DNA of 18,184 bases from Labilithrix sp. (lineage in GTDB: Bacteria > Myxococcota > Polyangia > Polyangiales > Polyangiaceae). The stretch's first letter is position 1. Each line of letters opens with the position of its first letter. The DNA is taken from assembly GCA_028287035.1 (NCBI GenBank), contig JAQBQL010000250.1:1-18184 (forward strand), in the 5' to 3' direction. The notes beneath the pieces were generated by a model. It was not told where the DNA came from. It worked only from the letters and a program-made list of their open reading frames with translations, and made no database searches. The translations under genes and the position numbers were made by a program. Shown here one piece after another: positions 1-7,462 of this stretch.

Positions 1-1138
1 CGCGCTCGGGGCGCGGGTCGGCGCGGAGACGCGGCGCGGCGCCGTGGCGTGGTCGTACGCGGCGCTCTCGCTCCTCGTGCTGGGGCTCGCGTTCGCGGTG
101 GGCGCCTGGGCGGCGAGCGGCATGGAGACGGGGCTCGCGACCGCCCTGGCGACGCTGGCGGTGACCCGGCTCTCGGCGCGGACCGCGTCATGGCAGCCCG
201 CGCTGCTGGCTGGTCTCGCGGCGACGTTGCGACCCGAGCTCGTGGTGTGGGCGGTCGCCCTTGCCGCGGGCGCCGCGACGGTCGCTCGCGCGAACGGAGG
301 GCCCGAACGGCCCGCGGCGCGCCGCGCCGTCGTCGCGGTCGTGCTGGCGGCCGGACCCTTCGCGCTCTGCGCGCTCGTGCGGCTCGTGGTGTTCGGACGA
401 CCCGCTCCGCTCGCCGTGCTCGCCAAGCCGAGCGATCTCTCGCACGGTCTCGTCTACGCCGCGGCGGGCCTCCTCGTCGTGCTGACGCCGCTGCTCGTCC
501 TTGCGCCGGTCGCCTTGTGGCGGCGGCGCGGGGCGCCGCTCGCGATCGTGCTGGCGTTCGCCGCGCACGTGCTGGTCATCGTCGCGGTCGGCGGCGACTG
601 GATGCCGTACGCGCGCCTCTTCGTCCCGGTCACACCGTCGCTCGTGCTGGCCGCGGTGCTGCTCGAGCCTCACCAGCGCGCGTCCTTCGCCTTCGGCCGC
701 GTGGCCGCGGCGCTGGTGGTCGGGGCGCTCGTCGCGCGCCAGGCGGCGCCGGCGGGTCGCACGGTCGGCGCCGACCGCGCGGACCTCGTCCGGCGGGCGC
801 GCCCGGTGCTCGCGAGCGCCCACGTCGTCGCCGCGCTCGACGTGGGGTGGGTGTCGGCGTCGGTCGCGGACGACGCGCGCATCGTCGATCTCGCGGGCCT
901 CACCGATCCGCAGATCGCGCTGCTCCCCGGAGGTCACACCTCGAAGCGCGTCGACGTCGCCATGCTGCTTGACCGCAACGTGGACGCCGTGCTCGTCTAC
1001 TCCGAGCCGCGCGTCGTCGAGCTGCGGCTGCTGCGCGCCGAGCTCTTCGCGGCGCGGTTCGAGAGCCGGGAGCAGCTGCCGCTCGGCGCCAGGGGCGCGT
1101 TCTACACCGTCTACCGGCGGCGAGCGCTCGCGCCCTGA
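1..1138 (+). CDS. GT-C-like polytopic membrane glycosyltransferase, C-terminal part (5' truncated)
   Basis: The reading frame is open to the left edge (codons in phase from base 2) and stops with TGA at 1136-1138, so the true start lies outside. The GTG at 44 is probably internal. About 378 residues are visible, with several hydrophobic helices in the first two thirds. Recognisable elements are an 'ASGMET' segment near the start, a 'GGDWMPYARLFVP' loop, and a soluble tail containing 'DLAGLTDPQIA' and ending in 'YTVYRR'. That combination is typical of bacterial membrane glycosyltransferases of the ArnT/PMT-like GT-C type, which use polyprenyl-phosphate sugars at the membrane. The catalytic N-terminal loop is not in the window, so donor and acceptor cannot be named. 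The gene converges on the PilZ gene, with only 10 nt between stops. The family call is by motif memory, not alignment. Confidence 0.7.
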   Translation, partial: ALGARVGAETRRGAVAWSYAALSLLVLGLAFAVGAWAASGMETGLATALATLAVTRLSARTASWQPALLAGLAATLRPELVVWAVALAAGAATVARANGGPERPAARRAVVAVVLAAGPFALCALVRLVVFGRPAPLAVLAKPSDLSHGLVYAAAGLLVVLTPLLVLAPVALWRRRGAPLAIVLAFAAHVLVIVAVGGDWMPYARLFVPVTPSLVLAAVLLEPHQRASFAFGRVAAALVVGALVARQAAPAGRTVGADRADLVRRARPVLASAHVVAALDVGWVSASVADDARIVDLAGLTDPQIALLPGGHTSKRVDVAMLLDRNVDAVLVYSEPRVVELRLLRAELFAARFESREQLPLGARGAFYTVYRRRALAP

Positions 1139-1148
1139 ACGAGAACAG

Positions 1149-1613
1149 CTATCGCTTGGCGGAGACGCGCGCCGGCGAGGCGACCGCGTGGAAGCCGGAG
1201 GGCGTGGCGACGTCGGTGGTGGCGGCGAGGCGCCCTTCGCTGGCGGCCGGCCTCGCGCTCGCGCGGCGCGCCGTGACGAGCGTGCGCACGAAGTCGTCCC
1301 ATGCCGAGCGGTTCGGCCCGGCGAGGCCCCACAGCTGCAGCCCGACACCGGGCGGCGGACCTTCCGGATCGTCGCTGCACGGAACGACGTGCACGGCCAT
1401 CGCGTGCGCCTCGAACTCGCGGTCGGCGAGGGACACCTTGAGGCGCACGAGCGAGCGCAGCGCGGGCGGCTCCGGCGTGCGCACGAAGAGGCCCTTGTAG
1501 CTGACGTCCGCGGTCTCCGCGGCGACGGGCACCTTTCCGCGGTACACGACGATCGGTACGCGGACGTCGATTCGCGGCTCGCGCCTCTGGTTGTCGGTGT
1601 TCGTCGCGCTCAC
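1149..1613 (-). CDS. PilZ domain protein (c-di-GMP receptor candidate)
   Basis: 154-aa protein. I place the start at the GTG at 1611-1613 because GGAAGAGGA lies about 8 nt upstream and the PilZ fold begins directly after; the open frame continues further upstream but reads as Arg-rich shadow. Both canonical c-di-GMP binding motifs are present: RxxxR (R10 to R14 in 'RREPR') and D/NxSxxG ('DVSYKG', residues 36-41), followed by the 'GVGLQLWG' strand. Conservation of both suggests ligand binding rather than a degenerate PilZ. The last ~45 residues (from about 110) are Ala/Ser/Arg-rich and probably disordered. It is the last gene of the minus-strand run, 125 nt after the Sel1-repeat gene, so it may have its own promoter. 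Stand-alone PilZ proteins are common in myxobacteria, where they affect motility, exopolysaccharide and development. The output of this one cannot be read from sequence. Confidence 0.85.
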   Translation of the reverse strand: MSATNTDNQRREPRIDVRVPIVVYRGKVPVAAETADVSYKGLFVRTPEPPALRSLVRLKVSLADREFEAHAMAVHVVPCSDDPEGPPPGVGLQLWGLAGPNRSAWDDFVRTLVTARRASARPAASEGRLAATTDVATPSGFHAVASPARVSAKR

Positions 1614-1738
1614 GCAGGCGTCCTCTTCCGCGCACCCTAGCGGCTTTTCGAGGTGACGCCACTTCGCGGCAGCGCATGCGTTCGTCGCCGCACGAGCGCG
1701 CGCTCGCATGGACACTCGAGCGTGCACGTCGGGCGTGG
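1614..1738. other. Intergenic gap between the Sel1-repeat gene and the PilZ gene
   Basis: This is the only sizeable gap inside the minus-strand run. It holds a perfect 14-bp palindrome at 1693-1706 (CGAGCGCGCGCTCG) and, next to the PilZ start, the GGAAGAGGA ribosome binding site. I see no convincing -35/-10 pair and no T-tract terminator. The gap suggests that PilZ could be separately transcribed, but that is inference. Confidence 0.4.
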
Positions 1739-3001
1739 TCAGTCGGCCGACCGGCGCTTGCCTTGCGCCTTCGCGCCACCGACGAGCCCGAGCACGAGAA
1801 GCGCCGCGAAGAAGCCTGCCACGCCGAACGCGAGTGCCTGCACGGGACGATCGCCATGGTAAGTGGCGCGTCCAGTGCCCCAGGCGACCCAGCCGACGCC
1901 AGCGAGTGCCGCGCCCATGACGAGCGCCTTGAGGACGGCGCCGAACCGGTAGACGAGCCACGTGGGTACGACGCCGACCGCGCCGAGCACGATGGGGAAC
2001 ACGTAGCGCGTCCTCGTGCCGAGCAGCGGCAGCGCATGGCCGCGGGCCACGAGCTCCTCCGCGCCGAGCGTCGCCGCGTAGCCGGCACCGGCCCCGGCGA
2101 TGACGAAGAGCAGCGCGTAGCCGAACGCGCCGAGCGCGCCGGCGACGCGTGCCTTGCGCTCGCTCGCCTCGCGCCTGGCGACGCGCGCCTTCCGTTCCGC
2201 CTCGGCCTGCGCCTTCGGGTCGGGCGCCGGAGGGGGCGGCGGCAGCGACTTCTTCTCCTTGGCCTGACGGGTCTCCGGGCTCGTGTCCTTGCGTTCGCGC
2301 GGCGGCGTCGCGAGCGGCGCCATGACCGGCTGCCGCTCGACGGAGCCGAGCGCATCCTGGAACGTCGGCCGGTCACCTTCCGGGCCGCTCCCGTCGCGCA
2401 CGCGCAGCCCGTAGCCATGCGCCTTCGCGCGCGCGAGGAGCCGCGCGCGCTCCGCCTCGTCGAGGGACGTATCGCGTCCCAGCAGCAGCGCCTGCCTGGC
2501 GCCGCCGAGCTCGGCGAGCGCACGATCCCAGGCTGGCGATCCGGGCTCCGCGTCGACCCCCGCGGCCCGCGCCGCGTTCCGGTACCAGACGTCGGCCTTC
2601 TCGGGGTCGGTCTTGTAGTGGATGCCGAGCTCGTAGAGGTTGCCGAGGTAGATCTTCGCCGGGATGGAGCCCTTCTCCGCCGCCGAGCGAAGACGCATCG
2701 TGCCCTCCTTGAGGTCCTGCGGGACGACCGGGCCGCCGTTCAAGAGGAAGAGCGCGACGGCGTACTCGGCCTCGCCGCTGCCGAGGAGGGCCGCCGCGCG
2801 GTACGCCTCGAGGCACCTCGCGAGGTCGCGACCTCCGGGCGCGGTGCCCGCGCGATGCGCCTTCGCGAGCGCGAGCAGACCGGGAACGTCTTGCCGCGCG
2901 CGGAGCGCGTCGAGATCGAACGCGTCCGCGGCGAGCGTGCCCTGCTCGTCCTCGCTGTCGGGCTCGCGTGAATCGGGGGTGGAATCGGGGCCGGCTACCA
3001 T
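1739..3001 (-). CDS. Sel1-like repeat protein with C-terminal multi-pass membrane domain
   Basis: 420-aa protein, ATG at 2999-3001, only 4 nt after the SrfC stop; no clear Shine-Dalgarno, so coupled translation is likely. Residues ~57-150 form Sel1/TPR-like helical repeats ('RCLEAYRAAALLGSGEAEYAVALFL', described here by its 57-90 span; then 'MRLRSAAEKGSIPAKIYLG', then 'ADVWYRNAARAAG'). A Pro/Lys/Glu-rich linker at ~230-285 is highly charged. Four hydrophobic segments follow at about 288-311, 333-352, 357-377 and 388-409, with a basic end. Sel1 repeats mediate protein-protein contacts, so the protein plausibly presents a scaffold on the cytoplasmic side of the membrane. Its tight packing behind srfC makes it a candidate membrane partner of the SrfB/SrfC machine. 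I do not know a named family with this exact architecture; the Sel1 call rests on the A-rich repeat pattern. Confidence 0.8.
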   Translation of the reverse strand: MVAGPDSTPDSREPDSEDEQGTLAADAFDLDALRARQDVPGLLALAKAHRAGTAPGGRDLARCLEAYRAAALLGSGEAEYAVALFLLNGGPVVPQDLKEGTMRLRSAAEKGSIPAKIYLGNLYELGIHYKTDPEKADVWYRNAARAAGVDAEPGSPAWDRALAELGGARQALLLGRDTSLDEAERARLLARAKAHGYGLRVRDGSGPEGDRPTFQDALGSVERQPVMAPLATPPRERKDTSPETRQAKEKKSLPPPPPAPDPKAQAEAERKARVARREASERKARVAGALGAFGYALLFVIAGAGAGYAATLGAEELVARGHALPLLGTRTRYVFPIVLGAVGVVPTWLVYRFGAVLKALVMGAALAGVGWVAWGTGRATYHGDRPVQALAFGVAGFFAALLVLGLVGGAKAQGKRRSAD

Positions 3002-3005
3002 GGGT

Positions 3006-5516
3006 TCAACCGGCGACGTCGGCGGTCTCGAGGCGGCGGAGCACCTCGCCGAGGTGGGCGACGCGCGCGTCCTCGATGGCCGCCCCGCGCGAGCCGCCGC
3101 TCCGCACGTAGAAGTCGCCGAGCCCCGCCGACCATCGCTGGAAGTAGCGATTTCCGGCGAACACGATCGGGATGCCGCGCCCTGCCGATCCGGTGGTGAG
3201 CGGCTCGTCGTCGAAGTCGACGGCCGCCCAGTCGACCTCGGACGCGGCGGTCGCCTCGTCCTCCGCGTAGCTGAGGCGCACCGGCTGCTGCGGCGTCTTC
3301 CGGGGCTCGGTGACGAGGAGGCCGAGCATCGCGTCCGAGATCTTCACGCGCAGGATGGTCGCGACGAGCGCCACGTCCACCTGCGTGCGCGCGAAGTACG
3401 GGAACACCGCCTGACCGAGCACCGGCAGCAGCAGCTTCGAGGTGCAGACCTCGCGCACGAAGCTCTCGGCCTGCGCCTGCGGGATCGCGAGCTCGCTGCC
3501 GCGGAGCCGCTCGGAGGCGAGCTTCGTCCACCACTTGAGGACGTGGACGAGGACCTTCTTCACCTTGTCGCTCGCCTTGATGCTCATGGGCATGACGACG
3601 TCGAGCACCTTGCGGACCTCGGCCTCGACGTCCGCCTCGGGAGCGACCACGAGGTCGATGAGCTCGCCGAACACGGCGCCCGTGAAGCGGCGGCTCATCT
3701 CGGCCTCGACCGCCGAGACGAGCTGCTTGGCGTCGTCGAGCTTGCGCGCGCGCTCCTCGGCCTCGTCCCGTGAGGGCGTGAGCGCCTTCAGCACGCTCAC
3801 GAGCTCGCTCTTCACGGCGCGCGCCTCCTGCGCGAGCTCCTTCGCCTTCATGTCCTCGCTCATCTTCGTGCGGAGCTGCTGGGCGAGGAGCGGCACGCCG
3901 CTGCGCGGGAGCCCGCTCGGCTCGAGGCCCTCGACCGCGAGCCACTTCTCCTCCGCGTTGCCCACGAAGGTCGAGACCGCGCGCGACGACAGGTAGCCCT
4001 GCTTCACGATCTCGTAGTCGGCATCGCCGGGCTTCAGCGCCTGCATCTGGTCGGCGTACGGGTTCCGGATCCAGAACAGGTTCGAGAACGGTCGCCCCGC
4101 CTTGCCCCAGTTCAGGATCCACGAGCCGTGGCCGCGCGCCCAGAAGTCGATGCACGCCTCTTGCACGCGCGAGTCCCAGCGATCCTTGGCGTTGTCCGAG
4201 CGCAGCGCGCCGAGGCTCATGTCGAACTTGGTGAGCGCGATGAAGAGGCCCGGGGCCTCGAGCTCCTTCGGATCCTTCGGGGTCGGCGAGCCGTGGCGGA
4301 TCTGGAGCCAGCTCTCCACCTGCGACTGGAGCTGGATGGCTTCGGGCTTCGTCGGGCCGGGCGAGCACAGGAGGAGCGCCGTGATCTCGCGGTCGAGCGA
4401 GTACTGCTCGAACAGGAACGTGAGCTTGCCGCGCTTGTAGACCTCGATGGCGTTGTCGAGGCGACCCGTGCCGAGCTCGGCGGGGCCGAAGCCATTGATG
4501 CCCTTCAGCGCGCGGCCGCCCGGGAAGTCGAGCAGGTCGGCCTTCTCGAGCAACGAGCCGGGGACGGCCCGCAGGGGCAGCCGGATCTCGGCGACCAGCG
4601 CGGCGAGGACGCCGGGCTCGAGCGCCACGTCGCGCGCGATGGCCTCGGTGGTGGTCGCGGTGACGACGCTACGCGAGGTGCCGAGCGCGTTGAGGCACGA
4701 CGCGTCGATGACGCTCGGCGCGTCGCTCGACGCGCGCACGTGCTCGAGCGAGATCTCGACGGCCTCGGCGTGGCCGAGCTGCTCCACCCCTTGCACGAGG
4801 CGGAACATGAGGGCGTCGACGTCCTTGGCGTAGCCGGGCCCGCCCCACAGCAGCGAGAACACGAGCATCCACCCGGCGGCGGTCTGCACGTCGAGCTTGC
4901 CGTCACGAAGCGTCGGGTTCTTGCGGAGCTCGTTCAGGTACGGGTGCCGGTCCTGGTACTTGCGCGTCAGGTCGAGCCACACGGTGTCCCACGCGCGCGC
5001 GTAGCTCGGCGGGGCAGGGGGACCGGCCTGGAGTCGGGCCTCGCGGAGCGTGCGCTCCACGCGGTCGACGTCGAGCGGCGGCGAGGTGCACTCGACCAGG
5101 AAGCCGGTGGCCATCGACTGGAGCACGCCCTCGAGCGGGAGGAGCTCGCAGTAGAAGTCGCCCTTGCGGAGCGGCTGCGCCGAGGTCGACGTGGTGAAGC
5201 GCGTGACCGTGCCCGTCGACTCCACGCCCTTGGCCGGGTTGATCTCCCCGAGGAAGTCGACCTCGCGGTCGCGCGCCATCACCTTGAGGGAGCCGAGCTC
5301 GTGCGACAGGAGCGCGCCGACCAGAAAGGATTTCCCCGCCTGCGACGGGCCGAAGAGACCGACGCTCTGCCGGCGGCCCCACGCGCGCCGGAGCTTTCGC
5401 GTGCGCATCGCGAGATCGCGCAGGACGAGCGCCTCGGCCTGCGCCTCGGCGCTGCCGGCGACCACGGCGCTCGTCTCCTGGATGGCGGTCTCGAGGATCG
5501 TGAGAAGGTCACTCAT
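3006..5516 (-). CDS. srfC: SrfC-family putative virulence factor, P-loop GTPase-like
   Basis: 836-aa protein. The ATG at 5514-5516 is preceded by TGAGG, in which the TGA is the stop of the upstream gene. Near the N-terminus is a Walker A/G1 loop 'GPSQAGKS' (residues 56-63), then a Thr-rich candidate switch I at 99-105, a G3-like 'DFPGG' (330-334) after a hydrophobic strand, and a G4 'TKFD' (429-432) after 'FIAL'. This order matches TRAFAC/dynamin-like GTPases, with an unusually long insertion (~270 residues) between G1 and G3. Residues ~550-610 are charged and helical, possibly coiled coil, and the last third is helix-rich. Length and beginning fit the SrfC family (Pfam 'putative bacterial virulence factor'), named after the Salmonella SsrB-regulated srfABC genes. 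Nucleotide type and membrane remodelling are inference. No secretion signal or transmembrane helix is seen. Confidence 0.85.
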   Translation of the reverse strand: MSDLLTILETAIQETSAVVAGSAEAQAEALVLRDLAMRTRKLRRAWGRRQSVGLFGPSQAGKSFLVGALLSHELGSLKVMARDREVDFLGEINPAKGVESTGTVTRFTTSTSAQPLRKGDFYCELLPLEGVLQSMATGFLVECTSPPLDVDRVERTLREARLQAGPPAPPSYARAWDTVWLDLTRKYQDRHPYLNELRKNPTLRDGKLDVQTAAGWMLVFSLLWGGPGYAKDVDALMFRLVQGVEQLGHAEAVEISLEHVRASSDAPSVIDASCLNALGTSRSVVTATTTEAIARDVALEPGVLAALVAEIRLPLRAVPGSLLEKADLLDFPGGRALKGINGFGPAELGTGRLDNAIEVYKRGKLTFLFEQYSLDREITALLLCSPGPTKPEAIQLQSQVESWLQIRHGSPTPKDPKELEAPGLFIALTKFDMSLGALRSDNAKDRWDSRVQEACIDFWARGHGSWILNWGKAGRPFSNLFWIRNPYADQMQALKPGDADYEIVKQGYLSSRAVSTFVGNAEEKWLAVEGLEPSGLPRSGVPLLAQQLRTKMSEDMKAKELAQEARAVKSELVSVLKALTPSRDEAEERARKLDDAKQLVSAVEAEMSRRFTGAVFGELIDLVVAPEADVEAEVRKVLDVVMPMSIKASDKVKKVLVHVLKWWTKLASERLRGSELAIPQAQAESFVREVCTSKLLLPVLGQAVFPYFARTQVDVALVATILRVKISDAMLGLLVTEPRKTPQQPVRLSYAEDEATAASEVDWAAVDFDDEPLTTGSAGRGIPIVFAGNRYFQRWSAGLGDFYVRSGGSRGAAIEDARVAHLGEVLRRLETADVAG

Positions 5517-5528
5517 CGCGCGCTTGCC

Positions 5529-6776
5529 TCAGTGAGCATGCCACTTGCCGCCCTTGTCCTGCCACTCCACGGCGACGCCCTGGAAGGTCTTGTTCGGCGC
5601 GAGCCATACGTCGAACCGGCCGCCGCGCGCCTCGGTCCGGGTCACGCGGTCGTTGCCGGACGCGATGCGCCACTTCTGCGCTTCGGCCTGGAAGTGACGT
5701 CGGTGGGGCCCCTGCTTCGCCGCGGGTGCGCCTCCCCCGGGCGCGCCGCCCATGGTGACCTTGACGGGCGCGCCGCCGCCGCTGCTCCCGCTTCCGCCTC
5801 CGCTTCCGCCTCCGCTTCCGCTTCCGCCGCTCTCGTCGTCGTCGTCATCCTCGTCGTTCGACGCGGCCCCGCCATCCTTGCCGCCGTCCGGCCCGCCGCC
5901 GTCCGCCGATCCCGCCTCGGCCCCCGCGTCGGCGCTCGCCTCGGCGCCGCCGTCGGCGCTCCCGTCCGCATCGGCATCCGCATCGGCCCCCGCCTCGGTC
6001 GCCACCGCGCCGTCCACCGCGCCATCCGCCCCGGCCTCGACCCCCGCGTCCGCCCCGAGCTTCGCCTCGTCGTTGCAGGCCTTCAGCAGGAACAGCGCGA
6101 GCAGCACGATGACGATGGCCGCGAGCGCAAAGAGCGGCCACATCCACCACGGGCGCTTCTTCCCGTCGTCCTTCTTCGGCTCGTCCTTCTTCTCTTCCTT
6201 GGTCGGCTCGGCGACCGCCGCCGCCGCGACCGCCATCGCCCCCGGCAGGACCGACGTGCTCGCCGCGCCGCTCGGCGCCGCCGGCGGCTTCACGTCGAAC
6301 GCCTTGCCCCAGTCCTCGTAGCCGAAGACGTACTCGGCCCGCCCGCCCATCGATCGCGGGGACGCGCCCCAGTTGATGACGAAGAGCTTCTTCTGCGAGG
6401 GCGAGTAGAAGTAGCTCGCGCCGTTGTCGGCCTCGAGCGAAGGGACGGTGAAGGCCCCCTTGTACCGATCGTAGCCGCTGTTCGGCGTCGCGAAGACCTT
6501 CGCGACCCTGCCGAGCGCCGCCTGGAAATCCTGCGTGGCCGCCGCGACCCCCGCCGGGTCCGTCGCCCGCGCCTGGGCGAGCGGCACGAGCCCGGTCAGG
6601 TCCCAGCGCACGGTGACGGGCAGGCTCTCCGAGCCCTCGGTCTCGGGCACGAGCAGCCTTCCGTCGAAGAACTGGGGCTCGTTGAGATCGACGGCGAGCT
6701 TCCACATCGACACGCCGCCGACGAGGTTCGGCAGCCACGTGGCGTTCGCGCCGTCGTTCATGCTTCCCTGGCTCAT
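5529..6776 (-). CDS. Single-pass acidic membrane protein of the srf cluster (candidate SrfA counterpart)
   Basis: 415-aa protein starting at the ATG at 6774-6776, which overlaps the TGA (6773-6775) of the gene upstream as ATGA, so translation is probably coupled. An open frame reaches 6827, but the overlap favours the later start. The cytoplasmic N-terminal domain (1-165) has the motif 'YFYSPSQKKLFVINWGASP' at 122-140. A Lys/Glu/Asp-rich linker (190-208) leads to one transmembrane helix at ~210-232 ending 'LLKAC'. Beyond it lie an Asp/Ala-rich tract (239-300), a run of acidic residues near 308-315, a Gly/Ser linker (316-350) and a small C-terminal domain (360-415). Position beside srfC and srfB, with a bitopic layout, suggests the SrfA role. 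I cannot confirm homology by eye, so no symbol is given. The Asp-rich outer segment could bind cations or act as a spacer. Confidence 0.8.
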   Translation of the reverse strand: MSQGSMNDGANATWLPNLVGGVSMWKLAVDLNEPQFFDGRLLVPETEGSESLPVTVRWDLTGLVPLAQARATDPAGVAAATQDFQAALGRVAKVFATPNSGYDRYKGAFTVPSLEADNGASYFYSPSQKKLFVINWGASPRSMGGRAEYVFGYEDWGKAFDVKPPAAPSGAASTSVLPGAMAVAAAAVAEPTKEEKKDEPKKDDGKKRPWWMWPLFALAAIVIVLLALFLLKACNDEAKLGADAGVEAGADGAVDGAVATEAGADADADADGSADGGAEASADAGAEAGSADGGGPDGGKDGGAASNDEDDDDDESGGSGSGGGSGGGSGSSGGGAPVKVTMGGAPGGGAPAAKQGPHRRHFQAEAQKWRIASGNDRVTRTEARGGRFDVWLAPNKTFQGVAVEWQDKGGKWHAH

Positions 6777-7435
6777 GTCACGACCTGCGCTTTCATCTTC
6801 ACGGCGTTGTTCGTCGAGACGCGGCACAGGAACGAGGCGGGCCGCACGATGCGCGAGCCGGTCGGGTCCGAGGCCGCGGTGCGCTCGTGGATCTGCGAGT
6901 CGAACACCTTCACGTGGTCGACGCTCTCGAAGCGCGCGCGTTCGAGCTCCGAGCTCATGAGCGTGGCGAGGAGCGGCGCCGCCCGCGCCACCACGTCGGC
7001 GTCGAGCTTCGCCTCCGCGGCGAGCGTGTAGACCTGGCGGCTCGTCTCGATGCCCACGCGGATCTTCGCCTCGGGATCCATGGGTGCCCGGAAGAAGAAG
7101 TTCAGGCCGCTCGCCGCGGCGAAGGCGAGCTCGGCGGCGTGCAGGGCCGGGCCTTCGTCGGCGTCGCTCGCGAGGAGCGTCCCCAGCTCCGAGAAGAAGA
7201 GCCGGAGCGGGAAGCTGCGGTCCTGCGGTCGCGCACCCAGGATGCCGTCGTCGAGGATGTCACCGAGGACGATCCGCGACAGCAGCTTCCGCGATCCACT
7301 CGACGCCGCCGCGCCGCCCGCGGCCACGCCGGTCCCGGCCGCGATGGACGCACCCACCGCGCCCGCGACCTGGCCCGCGAAGTCCGTGCGCTCCATCAGC
7401 GCGAGCACCGCTCTCTTGATGCGCTCCTCGTCCAT
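6773..7435 (-). CDS. Uncharacterised 220-aa protein of the srf cluster
   Basis: I do not recognise a family. The start is the ATG at 7433-7435, 27 nt after the srfB stop. The stop TGA overlaps the next ATG (ATGA at 6773-6776). Residues 1-20 look helical and charged, and 22-45 are Gly/Ala-rich ('AGAVGASIAAGTGVAAGGAAAS'-type composition). The remainder is a mixed alpha/beta soluble domain with 'FPLRLFFSELGTLLASDADEG' character around 75-95 and 'GLNFFFRAPMDPEAKIRVG' around 109-128. There is no signal peptide. The Gly/Ala segment is too weakly hydrophobic for a confident transmembrane call. Its insertion between srfB and the bitopic protein, with overlap coupling, argues that it is a stoichiometric part of the same complex. 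An adaptor role is inference only. Confidence 0.75.
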   Translation of the reverse strand: MDEERIKRAVLALMERTDFAGQVAGAVGASIAAGTGVAAGGAAASSGSRKLLSRIVLGDILDDGILGARPQDRSFPLRLFFSELGTLLASDADEGPALHAAELAFAAASGLNFFFRAPMDPEAKIRVGIETSRQVYTLAAEAKLDADVVARAAPLLATLMSSELERARFESVDHVKVFDSQIHERTAASDPTGSRIVRPASFLCRVSTNNAVKMKAQVVT

Positions 7436-7462
7436 GCGTCGTTCCCGGCTCCGGTTCGCGCG

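Noticed and set aside
1693..1706. 14-bp palindrome CGAGCGCGCGCTCG as a terminator
   Set aside because: It has no loop and no T-tract, and short GC palindromes are expected often at this base composition.
4128..7031. A 967-codon open frame on the plus strand opposite srfC and its neighbours
   Set aside because: Composition is Arg/Glu/Leu/Ala-rich with no motif, as expected antisense to high-GC coding DNA. The minus strand carries clear SrfC motifs.
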